DNA of 13,244 nt. It comes from Afipia sp. Lineage in GTDB: Bacteria > Pseudomonadota > Alphaproteobacteria > Rhizobiales > Xanthobacteraceae. The stretch covers positions 1-13,244 of the forward strand of contig JAGVII010000346.1 of NCBI GenBank assembly GCA_020056155.1, written 5' to 3'. The translations under genes were made by a program, and so were the position numbers. Positions 1 through 6,133 of the stretch are shown piece by piece (the stretch's first letter is position 1; every line of letters begins with the position of its first letter). The notes below the pieces were generated by a model. It made no database searches and was not told the DNA's origin. It saw only the letters and a program-made list of their open reading frames with translations.

Positions 1-948
1 CTGGCCGCCGATTTCGTCTGGATCGAAATGCGGTGCCGGCCGATCGACGCGACGTCGCGGACGCTCGCGGGTCCCGATGTCGACGTGGTGGCCGTGATGC
101 GCGACGTCACCGAGCGCAAGCTTCAGGAGCAGGCGCTCGAGATGGCGCATATGGAAGCAGAGCGCGCGGGCGCATCCAAGTCGCGCTTTCTTGCCACGAT
201 GAGTCATGAACTGCGGACGCCGCTGAACGCCATTATCGGGTTCTCGGAAATGATCGTTCGCGAGAAGGAAATGATGATCGATGCGGCGCGCCGGCAGGAA
301 TACGCGCAGCTGATCAACGAATCCGGCTTGCATCTGCTCTCCGTGGTCAACGGCATTCTCGACATGTCGAAGATGGAAAGCGGCAACTTCGAGATCGTTC
401 CCGAACTGTTTGCCCCGCGCGAGTCCCTGATCGGATGCTGCAACCTGATGGTTCTGAAAGCGCGCGAAAACGGCATCGAGATCGTCACGCGCGCGCCGGT
501 TGACCTGCCGCAGATCACCGGCGATCCGCGCGCCTTCAAGCAGATGATGCTGAATTTGCTGTCCAACGCGATCAAGTTCTCGGAGCGGGGCGGCACCGTC
601 ACGGTTTCCGCGAACGTGGAAGGCTCGCGCCTGCTGGTTCGCGTGGTCGACAGCGGCGTCGGTATCGGCGCCGAGGACCTGAAGCGGATCGGCGATCCGT
701 TCTTCCAGGCCGGAAAGACCTATCAGCGCCGTCACGAAGGGACCGGTCTCGGGCTCTCCATCGTCAAAAGCCTGGTCGCGATGCATGGCGGCGAGATGAC
801 GGTCCAGAGCGAGATCGACGTCGGCACGACCGTGACCGTTGCCTTGCCGATGGTGTTTACACCGCCGGCCGAAAAGCCCAGCAATATCGCCACCCTCGCG
901 CCGCCGCGCGCGGACCCCCAGGATTATCAGGTGAAGAAACGTGCCTAG
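1..948 (+). CDS. PAS-domain sensor histidine kinase (5' end outside window)
   Basis: The frame is open from base 1, so the gene begins upstream; the ATG at 28 is internal. The first ~40 residues are the end of a PAS/PAC domain (FVWIEMRCRPID, then VMRDVTERK) leading into a helical linker. The HisKA dimerisation domain has the H-box FLATMSHELRTPLNAIIGF, with the phospho-accepting His at bases 205-207. A HATPase_c domain follows, with N-box NLLSNAIKF (about 553-579), G1 DSGVGIG (about 649-669) and G2 GTGLGLS (about 742-762). All residues needed for autophosphorylation are present. There is no receiver domain, so it should pass phosphate to a separate regulator. The H-box resembles the PleC/DivJ cell-cycle kinases, but that subfamily cannot be settled without the N-terminus. 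The stop overlaps the next gene, implying translational coupling to a peptidoglycan-binding protein. Confidence 0.93.
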   Translation: MAADFVWIEMRCRPIDATSRTLAGPDVDVVAVMRDVTERKLQEQALEMAHMEAERAGASKSRFLATMSHELRTPLNAIIGFSEMIVREKEMMIDAARRQEYAQLINESGLHLLSVVNGILDMSKMESGNFEIVPELFAPRESLIGCCNLMVLKARENGIEIVTRAPVDLPQITGDPRAFKQMMLNLLSNAIKFSERGGTVTVSANVEGSRLLVRVVDSGVGIGAEDLKRIGDPFFQAGKTYQRRHEGTGLGLSIVKSLVAMHGGEMTVQSEIDVGTTVTVALPMVFTPPAEKPSNIATLAPPRADPQDYQVKKRA

Positions 949-1573
949 ACAGATCGCAGAAGACGACGAGAAACCCCGCCGCCGCCGCCGTCGCGCCGCC
1001 GCAGTTGCGGTCGAGCCGGAGCCGGAACGCGGCCTGATCATGCGCGTCCTGCTGCACAGCCCGAAGGATACACTGGCGGCAACCGCGGCAGCCGCGGCTG
1101 TGATCGCCATTGTCAGCAATGCGATGTTCCTGCAGGCCGGCCGTCATCCATCGCCGATGTTCAGCACCGCCGCGGTATCGTCGCTGCCGGTGGTTGCACC
1201 GTCGCCCCCGCCGTTGCCGCGGGTCCGTCCACCTGAAGCCGAGGCACGCATTATCGACAAGCCGCTGGAATCGGCGGCAATGGCACCTGCGAAACCGGCA
1301 ACCGCTGCCGCGCCACGGCCTCCCGCGCCAATTCATGCAGCGAAGAGCGATCCTGTCGGCGATCTGATCGTTTCGACCCGGCGCATTACCGCGGTTCAGC
1401 GTGCGCTGACTGAATATGGCTATGGTCAGCTCAAGCCGACCGGCGTGATTGGAACGGACACGCAGGCGGCGATCCAGAAGTTCGAGCGGGATCGCAAGCT
1501 GCCGGTCACGGGCCAGTTGTCCGATCGCCTGATCCGGGACCTGACGGTTCTGACCGGCCGTCCGATCGACTAA
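941..1573 (+). CDS. Membrane-anchored peptidoglycan-binding domain protein
   Basis: A 210-residue protein. The N-terminus is cytoplasmic and basic, with a run of six arginines at residues 13-18. One hydrophobic segment lies at about 45-64, and a Pro/Ala-rich periplasmic linker at about 67-135 would span space toward the wall. A PG_binding_1 domain at about 142-204 carries the typical three-helix pattern (ITAVQRALTEYGY, GVIGTDTQAAIQKFERD, GQLSDRLI). This domain binds peptidoglycan non-catalytically, and no hydrolase or transpeptidase domain is present. The GTG start at 941 lies inside the end of the kinase gene (8-base overlap), so the two are probably co-translated. A later ATG at residue 34 would remove the basic segment and is less likely. 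Inferred role: tether or wall-sensing partner of the kinase; the sequence alone does not prove this. Confidence 0.85.
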   Translation: MPRQIAEDDEKPRRRRRRAAAVAVEPEPERGLIMRVLLHSPKDTLAATAAAAAVIAIVSNAMFLQAGRHPSPMFSTAAVSSLPVVAPSPPPLPRVRPPEAEARIIDKPLESAAMAPAKPATAAAPRPPAPIHAAKSDPVGDLIVSTRRITAVQRALTEYGYGQLKPTGVIGTDTQAAIQKFERDRKLPVTGQLSDRLIRDLTVLTGRPID

Positions 1574-1591
1574 GCGGCATCTCCCTTCAAT

Positions 1592-1653
1592 GGATGGACA
1601 GGCGGCTAACATCGCCGGCTCCGGCTATGGTAGCAACTCCCTGTCTTCCATCC
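1592..1653 (+). repeat. Interrupted inverted repeat between genes
   Basis: GGATGG (1592-1597) followed by ACAGG (1598-1602) can pair with CCTGT (1640-1644) and CCATCC (1648-1653), leaving a 3-base bulge. The GC-rich loop can itself form a small GCCGG/CCGGC hairpin. It lies after the peptidoglycan-binding gene and just before DUF1491. No T-tract follows, so it may be a weak terminator or a leader structure. Confidence 0.35.
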
Positions 1654-1672
1654 GCCTGATCGGTTCCGCCTC

Positions 1673-2020
1673 ATGTCTCGCCTGAAATCATCCATCTGGG
1701 TCGCGGGTTACCTGCGGCGATGCCAGAGCGCCGGCATGTTCGGCGCGGTCCGGCGTCGCGGCGCGGAGGAGGCAGGCGCGGTCTTTGTGAAGGTGGCGCT
1801 CATGGACGGGACCGCGCTGCTGTTCGTTCCGGCGCCGCAAACCGTCTACGACGATAGCCATCCCATGGAACGCGCCTTCGTCCAGTCGCCGCCGCAGGCG
1901 GTGGAGGAGGCGGCAGTCGAAGCGCGCCTCGCCAGGGAAATCGGTTTCGATCCGGATGTCTGGATTGTCGAGATCGAGGACAGGGAAGGCCGGCACTTCC
2001 TCGATCTGGCGAAAAACTGA
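1673..2020 (+). CDS. DUF1491 family protein
   Basis: A 115-residue soluble protein recognised as DUF1491, a short alphaproteobacterial family of unknown function. Family-like features are the N-terminal SSIWVAGYLRRCQSAGMFGAVRRRG, interrupted here as SSIWVAGYLRRC and GMFGAVRRRG, the central strand AVFVKVALMDGTALLFVPAP, and the C-terminal DPDVWIVEIEDREGRHFL. There is no signal peptide or membrane segment and length is normal for the family. The start has no obvious Shine-Dalgarno. It stops three bases before the stop of the convergent DUF2336 gene, so the two transcripts end tail to tail without a visible terminator. No function can be assigned beyond the family. Confidence 0.88.
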   Translation: MSRLKSSIWVAGYLRRCQSAGMFGAVRRRGAEEAGAVFVKVALMDGTALLFVPAPQTVYDDSHPMERAFVQSPPQAVEEAAVEARLAREIGFDPDVWIVEIEDREGRHFLDLAKN

Positions 2021-2023
2021 CGA

Positions 2024-3019
2024 CTACCCGCGCGATGTCTCGCGCGTGGGGACGTGCGAGCCCGGCTGGGCGGCGGGACGCGATTGCGCCGGCGTCGAAC
2101 GGGCGCGCTGGCGTTCGTCGTCGTAGAGCGCGGGGCGATATTTCGCCCGCGTGGCGGCCAGCGCGGAGCCTCGCCATGCCGCGAGCATGATCAGCGCGCT
2201 TCGCAGTTCGATCACCTCGTAAAGCCGCGCCAGCCGGTAGACACCCCTGACCGATGCACCGAGCGACGGATTCAGAAACAACAATACACGCTGATAGGAT
2301 TCGCCCGGCATGCCGAGCGCCTTGAGCGCGCAGGCCAGCGGTTCGCCGCCCGGTTCGTTGACGATCTGGGCCGCAACCGTGGTGGTGAGGATCAGGGCAT
2401 CCGCCAGTTCGGCGGTAAAGCCCGAGGCATCGGCTGCCATCGCTGCCTGCTCCAGAGCCGCAACCGCTCGTGCAGCGCGGCGCGGATCGACCGGCGTCGA
2501 GGGTTTCAGCGGCGTGGCGGTCAGGCCGTGCAGCATCTGGGCACGATGGCTGCTGTCAGCGGCGAGAAACATCGCGATCAGCTGCGCCGCATCGTCCGGC
2601 TGCATCGACATGGTCGGCGCGGGCATCATCGCCGGAGCGACCGGCACCTCGGGCTCCGATACGATCTCCAGATCCGCCGGATCGATCACTGTATCGTCGA
2701 GAACATGCTCGTCGTTCGCCGACACGGGTTGCGGCTTGCCCGTCGTATATTTCAGCTGCAGTTTCCAGGCGATTTCACGCGGGGTGTTCGGGTAGATCGC
2801 AAGCCGCGCCCGCACGGCCGCACGCGTGGCGTCGTCCACCTCATCGATCAGGCGCGAAGCCAGTTCGGCGAACTGCCGCTCCTCGTCGCGGGTATGATCG
2901 GCGGTCTGGACGTAGAGGTCCGTCAGCACGCGCAGCAGCGTCGGGCGAATATCGACGCCCTCGCGCCGGGACAGAGTCATCAGGCCATCGAAGCCGTGAA
3001 ACATCGGGAGTGTCGTCAT
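2024..3019 (-). CDS. DUF2336 domain-containing protein
   Basis: A 331-residue protein matching DUF2336, an uncharacterised alphaproteobacterial family rich in alpha helices. The N-terminal part (about 1-110) has the family-like run LLRVLTDLYVQ, EERQFAELASRLIDEVD and the conserved-looking LAIYPNTPREIAWKL. A Pro/Met/Asp-rich linker (about 112-160) precedes a second helical half (about 160-300) with several Ala/Leu helices. The C-terminus is charged and low in complexity. There is no signal peptide or transmembrane segment. The ATG at 3019 has no good Shine-Dalgarno and is abutted by a hairpin. A CtrA-like site lies about 50 bases upstream, which may link it to cell-cycle control. Molecular function is unknown. 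Confidence 0.85.
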   Translation of the reverse strand: MTTLPMFHGFDGLMTLSRREGVDIRPTLLRVLTDLYVQTADHTRDEERQFAELASRLIDEVDDATRAAVRARLAIYPNTPREIAWKLQLKYTTGKPQPVSANDEHVLDDTVIDPADLEIVSEPEVPVAPAMMPAPTMSMQPDDAAQLIAMFLAADSSHRAQMLHGLTATPLKPSTPVDPRRAARAVAALEQAAMAADASGFTAELADALILTTTVAAQIVNEPGGEPLACALKALGMPGESYQRVLLFLNPSLGASVRGVYRLARLYEVIELRSALIMLAAWRGSALAATRAKYRPALYDDERQRARSTPAQSRPAAQPGSHVPTRETSRG

Positions 3020-3020
3020 G

Positions 3021-3060
3021 CCGGATACGCGAGGTTAAGTCTCGGCCTGACGTTATCCGG
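3021..3060 (-). promoter_or_regulatory. Hairpin directly in front of the DUF2336 start codon
   Basis: CCGGATA at 3021-3027 pairs perfectly with TATCCGG at 3054-3060, extended by CG/CG past one bulged T. An inner CGAG (3030-3033) pairs with CTCG (3041-3044) around GTTAAGT. Read on the minus strand the structure ends one base before the ATG, where a ribosome must load. It could damp translation, or act in DNA form as an operator in the divergent promoter region. Confidence 0.4.
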
Positions 3061-3066
3061 CGGCTG

Positions 3067-3081
3067 TTAACAAGCCATTAA
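3067..3081. promoter_or_regulatory. CtrA-type binding site (TTAA-N7-TTAA)
   Basis: The sequence TTAA CAAGCCA TTAA has exactly the 7-base spacing of the alphaproteobacterial cell-cycle regulator CtrA consensus, and the second half reads TTAACCAT, the preferred half-site extension. It lies in the gap between the divergent DUF2336 gene (-) and the 68-residue gene (+), about 48 and 71 bases from their starts. A further TTAA at 3094-3097 is out of register. Binding is inferred from the motif only. Confidence 0.55.
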
Positions 3082-3151
3082 CCATGCTCACTCTTAATGA
3101 CCGTGCGCCGCCAGTCCTTGGGGAAAAGCAGGGCGGCCAGGAGAGATCGAT

Positions 3152-3358
3152 ATGGGCACCATTGTTGAATTTCCGGTCACCGCAGCGGCGCGCCGCGCCG
3201 GGCCGGATGTGAACATGGCCCCGCGCGAGGGAACGGCAACCATCCTGATTCTCCCCGCCATCCGGATCGAGCGTTACGCTGACGAAGCCAGCGACGGAAT
3301 CGGACCGGAGGAGGGAACGGCTCAAGGCCGCCGCCGCAAGCGCCGGGCACGTTCCTGA
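3152..3358 (+). CDS. Small conserved-looking hypothetical protein (68 aa)
   Basis: The ATG at 3152 is preceded by a strong Shine-Dalgarno AGGAGAG (3139-3145) with 6-base spacing, which is the main support for the gene. The protein begins MGTIVEFPV, an opening common in short rhizobial hypotheticals, has a hydrophobic strand ATILILPAIRIERY in the middle (about residues 30-43), and ends in a basic tail (GRRRKRRARS). There is no signal peptide, membrane helix or Cys motif. It is transcribed away from DUF2336 out of the region with the CtrA-like site. The basic tail could bind nucleic acid or acidic membrane, but I do not recognise a family and assign no function. Confidence 0.65.
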   Translation: MGTIVEFPVTAAARRAGPDVNMAPREGTATILILPAIRIERYADEASDGIGPEEGTAQGRRRKRRARS

Positions 3359-3377
3359 GCAGCGTTCAGAGTCTCTG

Positions 3378-3396
3378 CCGGCGAGAGCCTCGCCGG
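3378..3396 (+). terminator. Perfect 8-bp hairpin after the 68-aa gene
   Basis: CCGGCGAG, loop AGC, CTCGCCGG form a perfect 8-bp stem 20 bases after the stop at 3358 and about 28 bases before the next start. No T-tract follows, so this could be a weak terminator, an attenuator for the next gene, or an mRNA-end stabiliser. Confidence 0.4.
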
Positions 3397-3424
3397 ATCG
3401 GCAACGCCGAAACACCGGGCCGCG

Positions 3425-4153
3425 ATGTGTAATCCGCTCTATCTTTTGCCGTTCGTTGCGAGCCTCGCATGCGCGAGCGACGACTTCGGCCGCACCCGCT
3501 CGACGTTTTACCATGAGGACATGCACAAGTGGGTCGGCGCCGAGGCTACCGCGGCGCTGGGCGGTCAGCCGTCGCAATTCCAGTTGACCGATCTCGAACG
3601 GTCGCTGCGCGATCTTGCCTACTACTTCATCGAGCCGCCGCACTCGCGCCCGGCGTGGAAAGCGGTGTTCGGCGAATACAAAACGATTCCGGCGCCCTGG
3701 CGGCAGAACGTCGTTTTCGACCGGACGCTTTATGGACGGCGCATGATCGATGAACCGCACCGGTCGCAGGCCGCGGCCTATGGCGGATTGATGGAAGACG
3801 TGCGCAACGACGGCGTCATGCTCGATCAGTTCATTCCTGTCGCCCTGCGCGTCAACGATCTCGACATCAAGCGCAACAAGGCGCTCGGCATCGTCTCGGA
3901 ACTGTCGCCGCGCGAATACGCCGACGCGCAGGCGCGCATGCGTGAGAACGTGCTGGTGGTGCAGTGGGTGCAGCAATGCCTGCAGCAGCGCGTGGCGTCC
4001 TACCGGTGGGCGCTGGATCGGCTGGTGATCCATGCGCCGGATGCGATGGCTGCGGACGCCGATCGCCTGATCGTGCAGTTATCCAAGCGTGCATCCGAGA
4101 CGTGGATTAAGGCCACGCCCGTCGTCGGCCGCGCGCTCCGCGTAGGTGGTTGA
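3425..4153 (+). CDS. Exported or lipoprotein-like hypothetical protein (242 aa)
   Basis: The N-terminus has a short hydrophobic stretch (LYLLPFVASLAC) followed by ASDDFGR, which looks like the start of a mature lipoprotein with Cys16 as anchor. The lipobox is imperfect: it reads S-L-A-C, not L-[AS]-[AG]-C, and no basic residue precedes the hydrophobic core. The mature part is hydrophilic with helices rich in Arg and Asp (about 60-240), including FYHEDMHKWVGAEA, DLERSLRDLAYYFIEPP and REYADAQARMRENVLVVQW. No catalytic motif or known family was recognised. The frame is open upstream to the stop at 3358 but contains no other ATG, and the start lacks a good Shine-Dalgarno, so a non-ATG start or a small indel in the signal region is possible. 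It probably works in the envelope. Confidence 0.75.
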   Translation: MCNPLYLLPFVASLACASDDFGRTRSTFYHEDMHKWVGAEATAALGGQPSQFQLTDLERSLRDLAYYFIEPPHSRPAWKAVFGEYKTIPAPWRQNVVFDRTLYGRRMIDEPHRSQAAAYGGLMEDVRNDGVMLDQFIPVALRVNDLDIKRNKALGIVSELSPREYADAQARMRENVLVVQWVQQCLQQRVASYRWALDRLVIHAPDAMAADADRLIVQLSKRASETWIKATPVVGRALRVGG

Positions 4154-4285
4154 ATTTGCTTTTCTTTTTGCCTTTGCGTGCCGGTAACTGCGGCAGAAGG
4201 TCGCGTTGAGTCCGCCCGCAATCGGTTGTTTGTTCCTGAGACAATACGCCCACCGATTTGCCGCGAGATGAGGAATGGGGATGGA

Positions 4286-4627
4286 ATGACAGATTCCCCA
4301 CTTGCCAAGGTGTTTCTCTTCGGCCGGAACTTTGGATCGTTGATCGCGCTGAGTTTCACCGTTGCAGTACCTGCGTTTTTCATCGTCTATGCGCTTGAAC
4401 AGCGTCTCGTGTTGCCTGCGTTGAGCGTGCCGTTTTTCGGAACAGCGGCGCTGGCCGTGGCCATGGCGTTCTCGACCAAGGCGAGGCGGAATACGGAGAA
4501 TCTGAATCTCTGGGATATCGCCGGTGGCCTCGTTATTACCGGTTGCGCCGCGTCAGTGATGGGCGAACCGGAACAAGTCGTGCAATTGTTCGAGCATCTG
4601 TTCGAACGCCGGACTTATGAACAATAG
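4286..4627 (+). CDS. Small membrane protein of unknown function (113 aa)
   Basis: I chose the ATG at 4286 because GGGGATGG and AGGAA lie just upstream and the protein then begins MTDSPLAKVFLFGRNFG; earlier in-frame starts at 4178 (GTG) and 4268 (ATG) would add a Pro/Arg-rich stretch unlikely to precede a membrane protein. Three hydrophobic segments are visible: about 16-37 (SLIALSFTVAVPAFFIVYAL), 43-61 (LSVPFFGTAALAVAMAFST) and 72-90 (WDIAGGLVITGCAASVMG). The C-terminus is a charged amphipathic helix (EQVVQLFEHLFERRTYEQ). No family was recognised. It ends just before the structured region upstream of the TerC-family gene, on the same strand, but the 236-base gap argues against one simple operon. 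Confidence 0.7.
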   Translation: MTDSPLAKVFLFGRNFGSLIALSFTVAVPAFFIVYALEQRLVLPALSVPFFGTAALAVAMAFSTKARRNTENLNLWDIAGGLVITGCAASVMGEPEQVVQLFEHLFERRTYEQ

Positions 4628-4679
4628 GAGACATGTAGAACCTGGATAAGATGCAGAACTTGGACGACCAGGCCGGGCC

Positions 4680-4830
4680 CCTCTGGCAGCCGTGAGGCTG
4701 CGATGTCGGACTGGAATTCACTTGGAGTGGCCCCTTGGATATGCGGCAACGTCCGCCCGTGATGCACTGACTTGAGCGAGTTGGTGGGTGACAGGCAGCG
4801 AAGACCCGCAATCGCCTGTGACAGGAGGCC
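4680..4830 (+). ncRNA. Candidate structured RNA upstream of the TerC-family gene
   Basis: The non-coding stretch closes on itself: 4680-4688 (CCTCTGGCA) pairs with 4819-4828 (TGACAGGAGG) with one bulge and one G-A mismatch. Inside are local stems: GCAGCC/GGCTGC around GTGA (4686-4701, which competes with part of the closing stem), CACT/AGTG (4719-4729), GCGG/CCGC (4743-4756), and CAGGC-GCG/CGC-GCCTG (4792-4818) with loop AAGACC. It may be a cis-acting leader of the TerC gene, whose relatives are often controlled by the Mn-sensing yybP-ykoY riboswitch, although that signature is not visible. It may instead be a free small RNA: the ~150-base size, closing helix and elements CCCCTTGGATAT and GTTGGTG faintly recall 6S RNA. 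Ends and identity are uncertain. Confidence 0.42.
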
Positions 4831-4861
4831 GCTCTTCCTCAACAAAAAAGGGAAGCCCGGC
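4828..4861 (+). promoter_or_regulatory. Stem enclosing the TerC-gene Shine-Dalgarno
   Basis: GCCG (4828-4831) can pair with CGGC (4858-4861), and CTTCC (4834-4838) with GGAAG (4851-4855), across a 2x2 mismatch and an A-rich loop. The second arm contains the GGGAAG ribosome-binding site 8 bases before the ATG at 4864. The first base of this stem is shared with the closing helix of the upstream RNA domain, so the two pairings compete, as in a riboswitch expression platform. This is read from pairing only. Confidence 0.4.
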
Positions 4862-4863
4862 TT

Positions 4864-5499
4864 ATGTTTGAATTCCTTACCCCAGAAGTACTGACCGCAC
4901 TTTTTCAGGTCATCCTCATCGATCTTGTTCTTGCCGGCGACAATGCCATCGTCATCGGTCTCGCCGCTGCTGGCCTGCCAAAAGAACAGCGCAACAAAGC
5001 TATCCTGATCGGAATCATCGCCGCCACGGTGCTTCGCATCGTGTTCGCGGGTCTTACGACACAACTCCTCGCCATTGTCGGCCTGCTGCTTGCGGGCGGC
5101 ATCCTGCTGCTGTGGGTCTGCTGGAAGATGTGGCGCGAATTGCGCTCTGGCGCCGGGCACGAAGAGAATGCCGTGACGGAGGATGGAGTCGCGGTCGAAG
5201 GCGTTCCGACCAAAACGCTGGCTCAGGCCACCTGGCAGATCATCGTCGCCGACGTTTCGATGTCGCTGGACAACGTGCTCGCCGTCGCAGGCGCCGCCCG
5301 CGAACATCCATGGGTGCTGGTGTTCGGTCTTGCGTTGTCGATTGCGATGATGGGCATCGCCGCGTCGTTCATTGCGAAACTGCTGCAGAAGCACCGCTGG
5401 ATCGCCTATGTCGGCCTCGCGGTTATTCTCTACGTGGCCGGTGAGATGATCTACCGCGGCGCGCTGGAGATCTGGCCGCATGTGAATGGAGTGAAGTGA
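4864..5499 (+). CDS. TerC family (YjbE-type) integral membrane protein
   Basis: A 211-residue inner-membrane protein of the TerC family, YjbE-like subgroup. The two family signature segments are present: IDLVLAGDNAIVIGLA (about 19-34, Asp20 and Asp26-Asn27) and VADVSMSLDNVLAVAG (about 129-143, Asp130 and Asp136-Asn137), each in a membrane helix. About seven hydrophobic segments are split by a charged loop at about 92-118. Length is normal for the family. TerC relatives (MntP-independent Mn exporters such as Alx and YkoY) have been tied to manganese efflux and metallation of exported proteins; a metal-export role here is inferred. The gene has its own long structured leader and ends before a strong hairpin, so it is probably monocistronic and post-transcriptionally controlled. 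Confidence 0.92.
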   Translation: MFEFLTPEVLTALFQVILIDLVLAGDNAIVIGLAAAGLPKEQRNKAILIGIIAATVLRIVFAGLTTQLLAIVGLLLAGGILLLWVCWKMWRELRSGAGHEENAVTEDGVAVEGVPTKTLAQATWQIIVADVSMSLDNVLAVAGAAREHPWVLVFGLALSIAMMGIAASFIAKLLQKHRWIAYVGLAVILYVAGEMIYRGALEIWPHVNGVK

Positions 5500-5506
5500 T
5501 TCCGAG

Positions 5507-5540
5507 AACGCCGCCCGCAGTTGTGATCGCGGGCGGCGTT
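5507..5540. terminator. Strong terminator hairpin between convergent genes
   Basis: A perfect 12-bp stem, AACGCCGCCCGC (5507-5518) with GCGGGCGGCGTT (5529-5540), encloses a 10-base loop. It starts 8 bases after the TerC-gene stop and lies 24 bases before the stop of the DUF1254 gene on the other strand. The run after it on the plus strand (GTCGCGTTTA) is only mildly T-rich. Position and symmetry suggest it serves both convergent transcripts. Confidence 0.75.
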
Positions 5541-5563
5541 GTCGCGTTTATCGGCTAGCTGAG

Positions 5564-6133
5564 TTACCGCTTGGCTTGCGACGTATCGGTTTGCTGTACG
5601 CGGCAGTTCGCGGCGGCCAGCGACGCCTGCGCCTGCGGCATCAGGCCGGGTTCTGCGGCCAGCGCCTTGAGCAGGATCAGGCCGGTCGCGGTCGGCGAGT
5701 CGATAATCAGCCGGTCGGCGGCGGTGACTTCCTCGTCTTCCGGCAGTTCGGCGTGCTGTTCGGCCGTCATCAGGTCGAGTTCGATCACGCGCCGCCCGGC
5801 CGAGCGGTCATTGATCGCGTAGTAGGCGACGTCGTTGCGTGTGTAGAACGACACCGATGTGTAGGACTGACTCACCGGGACGGTGAGCTTGATCGGACCG
5901 TTCGAGAGGTCGTAGCGGCAGACCGCGCTTGCGAATGCGGGGTCCATGAACGGCATCGGCGCCTGGCCGGGCTCTGCCGCGGGCAACGCGGTGACGGCAT
6001 TGAGTTTGGTGATCGGCGCAAGGCGCGAATAGGCATCAAGGGTAGCGACGCGGGGAAGCACCAGCACGCTGACGAGGTGCACGACCCCGCCGAGCAATGC
6101 GCCGCCGATGATTGCGAATAGCCAGCGGATCAT
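5564..6133 (-). CDS. DUF1254 domain-containing membrane-anchored protein
   Basis: A 189-residue protein. An N-terminal anchor (WLFAIIGGALLGGVVHLVSVL, interrupted here: WLFAIIGGALLGG then VVHLVSVL) spans about residues 4-25. The rest matches the short form of DUF1254: PMPFMDPAFASAVCRYDLS, PVSQSYTSVSFYTRNDVAYYAIND and a C-terminal DRLIIDSPTATGLILLKALA. The molecular function is unknown; the domain is expected in the periplasm. The ATG overlaps the stop of the upstream DUF1214 gene in an ATGA junction, a strong sign of coupled translation. In the larger, better-known proteins of this type DUF1254 precedes DUF1214 in one chain; here they are separate genes in the opposite order, downstream of a penicillin-binding protein. 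Confidence 0.85.
   Translation of the reverse strand: MIRWLFAIIGGALLGGVVHLVSVLVLPRVATLDAYSRLAPITKLNAVTALPAAEPGQAPMPFMDPAFASAVCRYDLSNGPIKLTVPVSQSYTSVSFYTRNDVAYYAINDRSAGRRVIELDLMTAEQHAELPEDEEVTAADRLIIDSPTATGLILLKALAAEPGLMPQAQASLAAANCRVQQTDTSQAKR

Noticed and set aside
4178..4285. Longer N-terminus of the small membrane protein from GTG 4178
   Set aside because: The added 36 residues are Pro/Arg-rich with no Shine-Dalgarno at the GTG; the ATG at 4286 has purine-rich sequence at proper distance and starts just before the first membrane helix.
4720..4810. yybP-ykoY manganese riboswitch
   Set aside because: Pieces such as GGAGTGGCC and GAAGACCC recall its conserved loops, but they do not flank a common pairing helix and the GGGGAGTAG-type loop is absent. 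I therefore call only an unassigned structured RNA.
4615..5481. 288-codon open frame on the minus strand covering the TerC leader and gene
   Set aside because: It is antisense to a clear TerC-family gene and to the structured leader; it has no motif and no supported start.
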